Shown here: positions 18,621-27,106 of the stretch, one piece after another
Numbering within the stretch: position 1 is the first letter of the stretch
How the letters are laid out: each line of letters opens with the position of its first letter
Assembly (NCBI GenBank): GCA_003220615.1
Contig: QHTB01000134.1
Coordinates: 1-64,000 of the forward strand
DNA: 64,000 nt
Reading direction: 5' to 3'
From: Candidatus Rokuibacteriota bacterium
GTDB taxonomy: Bacteria; Methylomirabilota; Methylomirabilia; Rokubacteriales; CSP1-6
Notes under the pieces: model-generated
Database searches by the model: none
Told to the model about the DNA's origin: nothing
Seen by the model: only the letters and a program-made list of their open reading frames with translations
Program-made: the position numbers and the translations under genes

Positions 18621-19316
18621 CTACGCGCTGGTCGATCCCTGGGCGCCCGAGGGAATGTCCCCGTAGCTCTGGACCGTCACCCGGCCATTCGAGGCCGTGA
18701 GCCAGTGTCCGCGGGGAAGCTTGCTGATGCCGCAGATGATCGAATGGGGCTCGGGAACGAGGTCGAACTCCAGCGAGCGCGACACGGTGAGCTCGAGCTC
18801 GTGGGTCACGGCCGGGTGGGCCAGAACCGCGCGCAACTCGGAGCCGAAGATCAGCCATCCCTTCGCCACCGCGTAATACAACCGCTTCTCGCCGAGGGGA
18901 TCCCGCGCCAGGAAGAGCTGCTGCCGCTGCTGATCCCAGATCGCCAGCGCGAAGACCCCGCTGAACAAGGGGAGACACTGGTCCCCGAACTCCTGCCAGG
19001 CGTGGGCGACGACCTCGGTGTCCCCGGTCGTCACGAACTGATGACCTCGGCTTATCAGCTCGTCGCGGATGCTGGGGAAGTTGTAGATCACGCCGTCCAG
19101 GACGACGTGCACCGAGCCATCCTCGTTGGTAACAGGCCGGTCGCTCTGCTCGCCGGCTCTTCGGAGCCGCCGGGCCACGCCGAGCCCGAAGCGATCGTCG
19201 ACGTAGTATCCCCACGCGTCGCCACCCAGGTGCTGCAGTGACCGTGTCATCCGCTCGAGCACGCTCGGATCGGGACGTTCGGACCAGGGCGCGAGAAAGC
19301 CGGCAATGCCGCTCAT
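18621..19316 (-). CDS. Glutamine-amidotransferase class II-like protein without nucleophile
   Basis: 231 residues corresponding to only the N-terminal glutaminase half of AsnB-type asparagine synthetases. The opening is MSGIAGF, where the family has MCGI: the N-terminal Cys that attacks glutamine is Ser. The HRGPD segment is lost (LQHLGGDAWG) and LNGEIYNF reads LDGVIYNF. The downstream GDTEVVAHAWQEFG and ARDPLGEKRLYY are kept. No synthetase domain follows; the stop at 18621 comes where the second domain would begin. It is probably catalytically inactive as a glutaminase, possibly regulatory, or an old gene remnant that is still open. Confidence 0.85.
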   Translation of the reverse strand: MSGIAGFLAPWSERPDPSVLERMTRSLQHLGGDAWGYYVDDRFGLGVARRLRRAGEQSDRPVTNEDGSVHVVLDGVIYNFPSIRDELISRGHQFVTTGDTEVVAHAWQEFGDQCLPLFSGVFALAIWDQQRQQLFLARDPLGEKRLYYAVAKGWLIFGSELRAVLAHPAVTHELELTVSRSLEFDLVPEPHSIICGISKLPRGHWLTASNGRVTVQSYGDIPSGAQGSTSA

Positions 19317-19498
19317 GGCGCGTCCCTGTCCAGTTTTCGGGCATCGATCGAATACGTGATTCCAGTGCTCATACCGCCTCCATTCATCGGAGGGACGTAG
19401 TCTCATGGCCATTGCCACCCCTCGAGAGAGAGGAGGCGTTGTGGACCACCGCGAGCAGGCTGGCTTCGCCGGCTGGCGGCGGCGCGACGTGGCGTGAG

Positions 19499-19786
19499 CT
19501 ACGCGGTCGGAGGAGCCCGGGCGGTCTGAGGGGAGGGGTCCGTGAGGTGGGCCGCCGTGTCGTTCCCGGGAGAAACGACGGCCACGACGACCTCGACATA
19601 GTCGCCGCTGCTGCTCGGTGCGCTTTCGATGACACTCTGCAGGCTGAGGGCGGCGAGAACCTCGGCGTCGAAGTCCCCGTCGAATAGACCATCCGTCCAC
19701 GCCTCGTACGTGGCAGCACCCGCGAAGGGCGTCAACACGACGACGGCGAGGAGGAGGAGGACGCTGAGCCTGAGACCAGCGTGCAT
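19499..19786 (-). CDS. Small secreted protein, unknown
   Basis: 95 residues: a strong signal peptide (LSVLLLLAVVVLTPFAGAA), then an acidic stretch (TDGLFDGDFDAEVLAAL) and a Pro/Thr tail. No family recognised. A TACTCT box lies seven bases before the ATG, and a dyad overlaps it. Confidence 0.6.
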   Translation of the reverse strand: MHAGLRLSVLLLLAVVVLTPFAGAATYEAWTDGLFDGDFDAEVLAALSLQSVIESAPSSSGDYVEVVVAVVSPGNDTAAHLTDPSPQTARAPPTA

Positions 19787-19788
19787 TG

Positions 19789-19806
19789 TATCGAGAGTAC
19801 TCGATA
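19789..19806. promoter_or_regulatory. Dyad overlapping a -10 box
   Basis: TATCGAG-AGTA-CTCGATA is a perfect 7-base inverted repeat that covers the TACTCT box (minus strand, 19799-19794) of the small secreted protein gene. This is the usual place for a repressor operator. Confidence 0.4.
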
Positions 19807-19846
19807 ACTGAGGGGCCCCACAAGACAAAGTTGGGAAAATCTTTAC

Positions 19847-21256
19847 CTACTCGAGCCCGTACTCGCCCCACTGGGCGTCCACCCGCTCCAGGTCCTCCTT
19901 GGGGGGGACCGAGCGCGCCGGGAACTTGTGCTTGCGCGTCGCATCGACGCCGACTTTGGAAGAGGCGATGGTCTTCCGATCGGCGGAGTCCGCATCTTCG
20001 GACACCGAGGGATCGAGAGCCACCCCGGCGGTGTCCCGGTTGATGTAGACATCTCGCGCCGGCTGGACGTGCCAGGACATCGCCCACAGCACCTGGAAGT
20101 AGTCGCGCACGTCGATGTCGTCGTCGACGACCACCACCCACTTCGACCACGACGGGTCATAGGCCCACACCGCCCACATCGCGCGCTGGGGAAGTCCGGG
20201 GTGGTCACGGCGCAGCGAGATGGCGAGGAACGCCGCGCCCCCGCCTGCCTCCAGGAGATGGACGTCTCGCACCGGAAGCCTCAGGTCCCGGGTCAAGTGC
20301 TTGAACAGGGCCACGTCGCGCCCGGTCCCGCGAATGCAACTCGACTCGCTCGGCGGCATCTGGCTGAAGAAGGCCTGATAGATGGGGTCGACCCGGTGGG
20401 TGATCGCGGTGACCTCGATGACGAAGCTCGGCCCGGACGCGCCCATGTAGCCGGTGTACTCGCCGAACGGCCCTTCCGGCTCCCGCACACCCGGCGGGAT
20501 GAAGCCCTCGACGACGATCTCGGCGTGGGCCGGTACCTCGAGGTCGTTGGTCTCGCAGGTGACCACCTCGAGCGGCTCGCCGCGCAGGCCGCCGGCGACG
20601 CCGAACTCGTCGCCGCGCACCCGAGCCACCGACGTGAGCGACACGGGCGGATCACACCCGATCACGACGGCGCAGGGTGTCGGTCTCCCCTGCTTTTCGT
20701 TCTTCATGATGTGTGGGTACATGTCGCGCCAGGCGTTGCTCAGAAAGATGCCGTACTTCCGCGGCCCCTTCTGCATCAGCCGATACGTCCCCACGTTGCG
20801 CTCGCCGGTCTCGGGATCCTTCGAGACCACACACGGCGCGGTGACGTAGGGCGCGGGATCCTGGCCCCGGGTCCAGATGCAGAGCGGGAGCTTCGTGATG
20901 TCGGCCTGGTCGCCCCTCAGCACGACGTCCTTCACCGGGCCGCGATTCACGCGCACGGGCGGTATCGGCTTCGTCTGAGCGTCCGCCCACTTGTCGGCGA
21001 TCTTGTCCACGGTCGTCTGGAGCGAGAGGGCGTAGACCTCGGGCGAGGCCCCGAGGACTCCGGCCACCAGGGGCATCGAGAAGCCCTTGATGCGCTCGAA
21101 CATCATCGCGGGCCGACGGGCCGGTGGGATCCGCTGGAACACGCGGCGCATGACCGCGGTGACCTCCCAGTCCGCATCCACTTCCTTCTTCACGTGGTGC
21201 AGCTTGCCGCGCCGCTCGAGCGTGCTGAGGTAATCCCGCAGGTCCCGGTAGGCCAT
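19847..21256 (-). CDS. UbiD-family prenyl-FMN-dependent decarboxylase
   Basis: 469 residues matching UbiD/phenolic-acid decarboxylases across their length: the N-terminal YRDLRDYLSTLERRGKL, the central PYVTAPCVVSKDPETGERNVG and TYRLM segments of the prenyl-FMN site, and GPFGEYTGYMG. The C-terminal VVVVDDDIDVRDYFQVLWAM is also typical. These enzymes reversibly decarboxylate aromatic or unsaturated acids and need a UbiX prenyltransferase, which is not in the window. The ATG has no Shine-Dalgarno; a TATAAT box ends seven bases upstream. It is divergent from the molybdenum hydroxylase gene. Confidence 0.95.
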   Translation of the reverse strand: MAYRDLRDYLSTLERRGKLHHVKKEVDADWEVTAVMRRVFQRIPPARRPAMMFERIKGFSMPLVAGVLGASPEVYALSLQTTVDKIADKWADAQTKPIPPVRVNRGPVKDVVLRGDQADITKLPLCIWTRGQDPAPYVTAPCVVSKDPETGERNVGTYRLMQKGPRKYGIFLSNAWRDMYPHIMKNEKQGRPTPCAVVIGCDPPVSLTSVARVRGDEFGVAGGLRGEPLEVVTCETNDLEVPAHAEIVVEGFIPPGVREPEGPFGEYTGYMGASGPSFVIEVTAITHRVDPIYQAFFSQMPPSESSCIRGTGRDVALFKHLTRDLRLPVRDVHLLEAGGGAAFLAISLRRDHPGLPQRAMWAVWAYDPSWSKWVVVVDDDIDVRDYFQVLWAMSWHVQPARDVYINRDTAGVALDPSVSEDADSADRKTIASSKVGVDATRKHKFPARSVPPKEDLERVDAQWGEYGLE

Positions 21257-21262
21257 GGCGGG

Positions 21263-21272
21263 AATTATAATT
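21263..21272. promoter_or_regulatory. Bidirectional -10 palindrome AATTATAATT
   Basis: A perfect 10-base palindrome that contains TATAAT on both strands (21266-21271 plus, 21269-21264 minus) between UbiD and the molybdenum hydroxylase gene. One AT-rich core may serve both promoters. The UbiD transcript would be leaderless and the other would have a leader of about 14 bases. Confidence 0.6.
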
Positions 21273-21291
21273 GACCCGCGCGGCCGCGCCC

Positions 21292-23625
21292 ATGCCCACG
21301 AGATTCGCCGGACAACCCCTCAAGCGCCTGGAAGATCCACGGCTGCTGCGCGGCCAGGCCGCGTTCCTCGACGACCTGCGTCTGTCCGGCGCGCGTGACG
21401 TCGCGTTCGTCCGCAGCATCCATCCCCACGCACGCTTTCGGATCGACGCCTCCGCGGCCCGCGCCATCTCCGGGGTGGTGGGCGTCTTCGTCGGGGGCGA
21501 TCTTCACCCGGCCAAAGAGATTCCCACCGTCGTCGATCACCCGGCGCTCAGACCGTGCCGTCACCCGCTGCTGGCCGACGATAAGGTCCGCTACGTGGGC
21601 CAGCCGATCGCCGCCGTCGTGGCCGATAACCGCTACCTCGCCGAGGACGGCGCCGAGGGCGTGAAGGTCCAGTACGACCCGCTCCAGGCCGTGCCCGATG
21701 CTCGCGCGGCCGTCGCCGCGGGCGCCGCGCTCCTTCACGACGGTCTCGAGGCGAACATCGCGGCCGACTTCACCGTGCGGGTCGGCGATGCCGACGCGGC
21801 CTTCCGCTCGGCGGACGTGACGACGCGCGCGACGTACTACGTTCACCGCTATACGGGGATGCCGCTCGAGACTCGTGGCGTCGCGGCCGCCTGGGATGCC
21901 GGCACCGGTCAGCTCACGCTGTGGTCGTCGACGCAGTGGCCCCACACGCTGCGAGACGCCCTGCGTGACGTGCTGCGACTGCCCGAGCACCGGATCCGCG
22001 TCGTCGCGCCGGACGTCGGCGGGGGCTTCGGCGTCAAGCAGGAGATCTACCCCGAGGAGATCGTGCTCGCGCGCCTGGCCATGCTCCTGCACTCACCGGT
22101 GAAGTGGGTCGAGACGCGCCGCGAGCATCTCCTGACGGCCGCCCACGCGCGAGAGCAGTGGCACGATGTCGAGCTCGCCGCCCGGCGTGATGGCACCATC
22201 CTCGCCCTGCGTGCCGAGATCCTGGCCGACGTCGGCGCGTACACACGGAGCCTCGGCGTGCTCTGTCCGTCAATCACCGCCGCCAGCCTGCCCGGAGCCT
22301 ATCGCATCCGCGATTACACCTGTCGGGTGCGCGCGGCTCTCACCTGCAAGGCGCCGGCGGCAGCGTATCGCGGGGCCGGCCAGCCCGAGGCGGTGTTCGC
22401 GATCGAGCGTGCCCTCGATCACCTCGCCCAAACGCTCGGGATCGATCCCGGCGAGCTCCGACGACGCAACTTCATCGGGCGCGACGAGTTTCCGTGGGAG
22501 GTCGGAACCGCGTCGGCGCAGGTTCCCGTGACCTACGACAGCGGCGACTACCAGGGCGCGCTCGACACCGCGTTGATGCTGAGCCGGTACGACGAGCGCC
22601 GCGCCGCGCAAGCCGTCGAGCGCGCGAAGGGAGCGCGTGGCCGACTGCTCGGCATCGGCGTCGCCGCGTATGTCCTGCTCACCGGGCTCGGTCCCCACGA
22701 GGGGGCGGTGTTGCGCGTGGATCCGGGCGGCGGCGTGCTCCTTGTCACCGGCGCCTCGCCCCACGGCCAGGGCACGGCCACGATGCTGGCCCAGGTCGTG
22801 GCCGATGAGCTTGGCATCCAGCCGCACGAAGTCTCCGTGAGACACGGCGATACCGCGTTGATCCCGTTCGGCGTCGGAACCTACGCGAGCCGCAACGCCG
22901 TCGTCGCGGGCAGCGCGGCCCTGATCGCGGCGCGCATCGTCGCGACCAAAGCCAGGCGATTGGCCGCCCATCTCCTGGAGGTCAGTGACGCCGATCTCGA
23001 GCTGGCCGACGGCGTCGTCCGTGTCGTCGGTGCGCCTGATCGCCGGCTCTCCCTGGCCGAGCTGGCGACGGCGTGCGCGCCCGGCTCACCGCTGCCCGAA
23101 GGCATGGAACCCGGTCTGGAGGCGACACACTACTTCGCGGCCCCTCGCGCCACCTTTGCCAGCGGCGTCCACGTCGCGACCGTCGAGATCGAACGCGAGA
23201 CCGGACGAATCGCGATCATCGATTACACGGTCGTGAGCGATGCCGGCCGGGTGATCAATCCCCTCATCGTCGAGGGCCAGATCCACGGCGGTGTCGCCCA
23301 GGGCGTGGGCGGTGCGCTCTACGAAGAGCTCGTGTACGACGAGCAGGGTCAGCCGCGCACTCAATCCCTGCTGGAGTACGTGATGCCGACCGCCGAGCAG
23401 GTCCCGTCGATGAAGATCGCCAACCTGGTCACGCCCAGCCCGCTCAACCCGCTCGGCGTCAAGGGCATCGGCGAAGCCGGCGCCCTGGCCCCGCCGGCGG
23501 CCATCACGGCCGCCGTCGAGGATGCGTTGCGGCCCTTCGGTGCCCGCATCACGGGCACCCCGCTGCGGCCCGAGGACATTTTCCGCCTGATGCAGGGCGC
23601 CGGGAGAGATCCGTGGAGGCCTTGA
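21292..23625 (+). CDS. Xanthine dehydrogenase-family molybdenum-binding subunit
   Basis: 777 residues of the large subunit of molybdenum hydroxylases. The opening FAGQPLKRLEDPRLLRGQAAF is typical. The cofactor-site motifs are GGGFGVKQE, AYRGAGQPEAVFAIE (the xanthine/aldehyde type, not the AYRCSFR of CO dehydrogenase) and VKGIGEAGALAPPAAI with the catalytic Glu. These enzymes insert oxygen from water into purines, aldehydes or N-heterocycles. The usual FAD and [2Fe-2S] subunits are not adjacent. The ATG at 21292 was preferred over TTG 21271. The 3' end overlaps the PuuD gene by 13 bases, so purine oxidation is a reasonable guess. Confidence 0.94.
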   Translation: MPTRFAGQPLKRLEDPRLLRGQAAFLDDLRLSGARDVAFVRSIHPHARFRIDASAARAISGVVGVFVGGDLHPAKEIPTVVDHPALRPCRHPLLADDKVRYVGQPIAAVVADNRYLAEDGAEGVKVQYDPLQAVPDARAAVAAGAALLHDGLEANIAADFTVRVGDADAAFRSADVTTRATYYVHRYTGMPLETRGVAAAWDAGTGQLTLWSSTQWPHTLRDALRDVLRLPEHRIRVVAPDVGGGFGVKQEIYPEEIVLARLAMLLHSPVKWVETRREHLLTAAHAREQWHDVELAARRDGTILALRAEILADVGAYTRSLGVLCPSITAASLPGAYRIRDYTCRVRAALTCKAPAAAYRGAGQPEAVFAIERALDHLAQTLGIDPGELRRRNFIGRDEFPWEVGTASAQVPVTYDSGDYQGALDTALMLSRYDERRAAQAVERAKGARGRLLGIGVAAYVLLTGLGPHEGAVLRVDPGGGVLLVTGASPHGQGTATMLAQVVADELGIQPHEVSVRHGDTALIPFGVGTYASRNAVVAGSAALIAARIVATKARRLAAHLLEVSDADLELADGVVRVVGAPDRRLSLAELATACAPGSPLPEGMEPGLEATHYFAAPRATFASGVHVATVEIERETGRIAIIDYTVVSDAGRVINPLIVEGQIHGGVAQGVGGALYEELVYDEQGQPRTQSLLEYVMPTAEQVPSMKIANLVTPSPLNPLGVKGIGEAGALAPPAAITAAVEDALRPFGARITGTPLRPEDIFRLMQGAGRDPWRP

Positions 23626-24800
23626 TCCGCGAGTGGCTCAACATCGGGCTCCGCTGGGTCCACCTGATCGCCGGCATCGGCTGGATCGGTACCTCGCTCT
23701 ACTTCATGTGGCTGGACGCCAGCCTCACGAAGCCCGATCCGCCGCGCTCGCGCGTCGAGAGCGAGGCGTGGCTGCTCCACAGCGGCGGCTTCTACCTGGT
23801 CGAGCGGCGTCAGGTGCCCCCGGGCCAACTGCCGTCGCCGATCCACTGGTTCAAGTGGGAAGCGGCCATGACCTGGCTCACGGGCTTCCCGTTGCTGGTC
23901 CTCATCTACTACACGACACGCGGCGTGTACCTCGTCGATCCCGCCGTCTCGTCGGTCACGCCAGGCACCGCCGTCCTCGTCGGCATCGGCCTCCTCGTTA
24001 TTTCATGGGCCGTCTACGACCTCCTGTGGACGTCGCCGCTCGCGCGAGAGGGCGGGCGCGCGGCCGCCGTATTGTCGTGGATCCTGCTCGTCGCCGTCGT
24101 ATACGCGCTGACGCACGTGCTGAGCGGCCGGGCCGCGTACGTCCACGTGGGCGCGATGCTCGGCACGATCATGGTCGCCAACGTCTGGATGCGGATCGTG
24201 CCCGCTCAGCGCGAGATCATCGCCGCCGCCGAGGCGGGCCGGACGCCCGACCGCACGCTGTCCACGCGCGCCAAGCAACGCTCGACGCACAACAGCTACG
24301 TGACGTTTCCCGTGATCTTCACGATGCTGAGCAATCACTATCCGGGAACGTACGGCCATCCGCTCAACTGGCTGATCCTCGTCCTGTTGATCGGGGTGGG
24401 GGCCGGCGTCCGGCACGTGATGATCGCCCGCGAGAAGGGCCGGCCGGCCGACTGGTGGCTCGTGCCCGTGACGGCCGCGCTGGCCGCGGTGATCTATCTC
24501 ACCTCGCCGGCGTGGCTCGCGGCACCCGCGCGGGGCGGCGATCCGGTCGCCTTCGCCGCCGTGAAGGACGTCATCGATCGCCGGTGTGTCTCCTGCCACT
24601 CGCGGACGCCGACCGACGACATCTTCCGGATCGCGCCCAACGGCGTCACGTTCGATACGCCGGAGAGCATCCGCGCCCGCGTCGAGACGATCCGCGACCG
24701 CACGGTCGTGCTGAAGAACATGCCGCTCGGGAACAAGACGGGTATGACCGACGCCGAGCGAAGCCTGCTCGCGCGCTGGCTCGATGAAGAAGCGCGGTGA
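23613..24800 (+). CDS. puuD: Membrane urate hydroxylase, PuuD type, with cytochrome c domain
   Basis: 395 residues. Six or more membrane segments come first (LRWVHLIAGIGWIGTSLYFM, WEAAMTWLTGFPLLVLIYY and others), with conserved histidines including the NMWxRI-like VANVWMRI and HNSYVTFPVIF, as in PuuD urate hydroxylases. The C-terminal periplasmic domain has one c-type haem site, CVSCH, and a distal Met candidate near NMPLGN. PuuD oxidises urate to 5-hydroxyisourate and passes electrons to haem instead of making H2O2. GTG 23613 overlaps the molybdenum subunit gene, and GGGAGAG is upstream. Confidence 0.88.
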   Translation: MEALIREWLNIGLRWVHLIAGIGWIGTSLYFMWLDASLTKPDPPRSRVESEAWLLHSGGFYLVERRQVPPGQLPSPIHWFKWEAAMTWLTGFPLLVLIYYTTRGVYLVDPAVSSVTPGTAVLVGIGLLVISWAVYDLLWTSPLAREGGRAAAVLSWILLVAVVYALTHVLSGRAAYVHVGAMLGTIMVANVWMRIVPAQREIIAAAEAGRTPDRTLSTRAKQRSTHNSYVTFPVIFTMLSNHYPGTYGHPLNWLILVLLIGVGAGVRHVMIAREKGRPADWWLVPVTAALAAVIYLTSPAWLAAPARGGDPVAFAAVKDVIDRRCVSCHSRTPTDDIFRIAPNGVTFDTPESIRARVETIRDRTVVLKNMPLGNKTGMTDAERSLLARWLDEEAR

Positions 24801-24819
24801 TCTCGAGAAGCGCGGTGAT
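24789..24819. repeat. Short tandem repeat, 13-base motif with 18-base period
   Basis: GAAGCGCGGTGAT occurs at 24789 and 24807, across the end of the PuuD gene and its downstream spacer. It looks like a small slippage duplication. Confidence 0.7.
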
Positions 24820-24831
24820 ACCATCGCCGCC

Positions 24832-25839
24832 ATGAAACACGCCGGACTCATCATCACGTTCGGGCTGCTCTTCGCCTCGACCGCATGTGCCCAGCCGTCG
24901 GCGATGATCGGAACCAATCCGCCAGGCAGCGTGCTCTACGTCGTGGGCAATGCGCTCGCGAAGGTGGCGACCGAGTCCGGCACGGCACGGCTCACCGTGC
25001 AGCCGTACGCCGGCAGCAGCACGTTCCTGCCCATGCTGGAGTCCGGCGAGCTCGAGCTCGGCGTGAACAACGCGATCGACGTCGGCCTCGCCTACAACGG
25101 ACCCGGCTTCAAGATCGGCGGACGCAATCCGTTTCCTCACACACCCGGGCTGCGGCTGGTGATGCGCGCATTCCCGTTGATGGTGGCGCCGGTCGTGCGG
25201 CGCGATTCGCCGATCAAGACGATCCAGGACGTGAAGGGCAAGCGCGTCACCGGGGAATATCCGGCCAACCTCGCCATCTGGTACAACGTCTTCGGCGAGC
25301 TCTCGAGCGCCGGCCTCTCGTGGAAGGACGTGCGGGTGGTGCCGGTGGCCGGTCTCAACGAAGGCATCGACGCGCTGGTCCAGGGCCGCGCCGACGTGTC
25401 CACTTACGCCATCAACGGCGCCAAGGTCCGCGAGGCCGACGCGAGCGTCGGCGTCCGTCATCTCTCCATCGATTGCTCACCCGAGGGTGAGAAGCGCCTG
25501 CGCGCGGCCGTGCCCGGCTACTATCCGCGGCGCGTGAAGAAGGAGGAGGCGGCCGCGGTCGTCGACGACGTCTGCGTGGTCGCCTACGACGCGTACGTCA
25601 TCGCCGGCAAGGGGGCCGGCGACGCCCTCGTGGAGGGCTTGCTCAAGGCCATCTGGAACGACGGTGCCAAGCTCGCGCCGTTCCACCCACTGCTCCGCGA
25701 GTGGAGCCGGGACAAGATGGCCGGCGCCGAGATCACGATTCCGTACCACCCGGCCGCGATGCGCTTCTATCGCGAGCACGGCGCCTGGACGGCCGAGGTC
25801 GAGCAGGCGCAGCTACGCCTGATCAAAGGCGGGCGCTGA
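24832..25839 (+). CDS. TAXI-family TRAP transporter solute receptor
   Basis: 335 residues. The signal peptide (LIITFGLLFASTACAQ) could also be read as a lipoprotein signal with Cys in TAC. The mature part has the TAXI-family pattern: GSVLYVVGNALAKVATESG, QPYAGSSTFLPMLESGELELG, and IKTIQDVKGKRVTGEYP. Such receptors feed tripartite TRAP carriers (often C4-dicarboxylate-like or amino acid substrates). No TRAP membrane subunits are adjacent, so this is an orphan receptor here. An upstream in-frame ATG at 24784 would lengthen it, but ATG 24832 gives the clean signal peptide. Its 3' end overlaps dapL (convergent) by 17 bases. Confidence 0.9.
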   Translation: MKHAGLIITFGLLFASTACAQPSAMIGTNPPGSVLYVVGNALAKVATESGTARLTVQPYAGSSTFLPMLESGELELGVNNAIDVGLAYNGPGFKIGGRNPFPHTPGLRLVMRAFPLMVAPVVRRDSPIKTIQDVKGKRVTGEYPANLAIWYNVFGELSSAGLSWKDVRVVPVAGLNEGIDALVQGRADVSTYAINGAKVREADASVGVRHLSIDCSPEGEKRLRAAVPGYYPRRVKKEEAAAVVDDVCVVAYDAYVIAGKGAGDALVEGLLKAIWNDGAKLAPFHPLLREWSRDKMAGAEITIPYHPAAMRFYREHGAWTAEVEQAQLRLIKGGR

Positions 25840-27052
25840 TTCGCGCCACCGCCTCTTCGGTCTGCTCGCGCGAGCCGAACGCCGTCAGACGGAAGTAGCC
25901 CTCGCCGCTCGGCCCGAAGCCTGATCCCGGCATCCCCACGACGTGCGCCTCGGCCAGCAGCTTGTCGAAGAAGTCCCACGACGAGAGCCCGGCCGGTGTG
26001 CGGATCCACAGATAGGGCGCGTTGCGGCCGCCGTACACGGTGAGCCCGGCCGCCATCAGGCCGTCGCGGATGATCGCGGCGTTCTCCATGTAATAGTCGA
26101 TCAGCCGCCGGACCTGCTTCTGGCCATCGGGCGTGTACGCGGCGGCCGCCGCCTTCTGGACGATGTAAGGCGCGCCGTTGGACTTGGTCGACGTGCGACG
26201 CAGCCACAACGTGTTGAGACTCACGGCCTCGCCGCGCGCAGTCCGGCCCTGCGCTTCCTTCGGCACGACCGTGTAGGCCAGGCGCAGCCCGGTGAAGCCC
26301 GCGCTCTTCGAGAAGCTCCGGCACTCGATGGCCACCTCGCGCGCGCCGGCGATCTCGTAGATCGAGTGAGGCACGTCCGCGTCGCGGATGTAGGCCGCGT
26401 AGGCGGCGTCATAGAGAATGGTCGCCTCGTGAGCGCGCGCGTAGTCCACCCAGCGCTGCAGGGCCTCGCGGGTCATCACGGCCCCCGTGGGGTTGTTCGG
26501 ATAGCACAGATAGATGAGGTCGACGCGACGATCGGGCAGCGCCGGAAGGAAATCGTTGTCGGCGGTGCACGGCAGGTACACGAAGCCCGCGTAGCGCCCG
26601 CTTTCGTCGGCGCGCCCGGAGCGCCCGGCGATGACGTTGCTGTCGGCGTAGACCGGATAGACGGGGTCCATGAGCGCCACCACGCACTCGATGGCGAAGA
26701 TCTCCTGTAAATTCGCGCTGTCGCTCTTGCCCCCATCGCTGATGAAGATCTCGTCCACGGTGACGTCGACGCCCCGCGAGCCGAAATCGTGGGCCGCGAT
26801 CTCGGCGCGCAGGAACTCGTATCCCACATACGGCCCGTAGCCCCTCAACGTCTCCGCTCGGCCCTGCTCGCGCGACGCCTCTTCGAGGGCGTGCACCACG
26901 GCCGGCGGCAACGGCCGCGTGACGTCGCCGATGCCGAGCGAGATGACGCGCGCGTCGGGATGGATCTCGCGAAACGCCTGCGTGCGCCGCTTGACCTCGG
27001 CGAAGAGGTAGCTCGCCTGCAGGTTCAGGTAGTGCTCGTTGATCCGAGGCAT
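25823..27052 (-). CDS. dapL: LL-diaminopimelate aminotransferase
   Basis: 409 residues, full length for DapL, a class I/II PLP aminotransferase. It converts tetrahydrodipicolinate plus glutamate directly to LL-diaminopimelate for lysine and peptidoglycan. The N-terminus INEHYLNLQASYLFAEVKRR is characteristic. Visible PLP residues are YPNNPTGA (Asn), ILYDAAYAAY (Asp and Tyr), and SFSKSAGFTG (Schiff-base Lys). DapL replaces the succinylase and dehydrogenase routes and is common in certain phyla. A TAGAAT box lies six bases before the ATG with no Shine-Dalgarno, so a leaderless mRNA is likely. Confidence 0.96.
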   Translation of the reverse strand: MPRINEHYLNLQASYLFAEVKRRTQAFREIHPDARVISLGIGDVTRPLPPAVVHALEEASREQGRAETLRGYGPYVGYEFLRAEIAAHDFGSRGVDVTVDEIFISDGGKSDSANLQEIFAIECVVALMDPVYPVYADSNVIAGRSGRADESGRYAGFVYLPCTADNDFLPALPDRRVDLIYLCYPNNPTGAVMTREALQRWVDYARAHEATILYDAAYAAYIRDADVPHSIYEIAGAREVAIECRSFSKSAGFTGLRLAYTVVPKEAQGRTARGEAVSLNTLWLRRTSTKSNGAPYIVQKAAAAAYTPDGQKQVRRLIDYYMENAAIIRDGLMAAGLTVYGGRNAPYLWIRTPAGLSSWDFFDKLLAEAHVVGMPGSGFGPSGEGYFRLTAFGSREQTEEAVARISARL

Positions 27053-27058
27053 CGGCGG

Positions 27059-27098
27059 ATTCTAGCAGACGCTCTCGACCGTGCGCCCGCGGTACAGT
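27059..27098. promoter_or_regulatory. Divergent promoter of dapL and the M50 protease gene
   Basis: On the minus strand TAGAAT (27064-27059) is six bases from the dapL ATG. On the plus strand TACAGT (27093-27098) is eight bases from the M50 GTG. Neither gene has a Shine-Dalgarno, so both transcripts may start at or next to the start codon. Confidence 0.45.
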
Positions 27099-27106
27099 AG
27101 CCCAGT

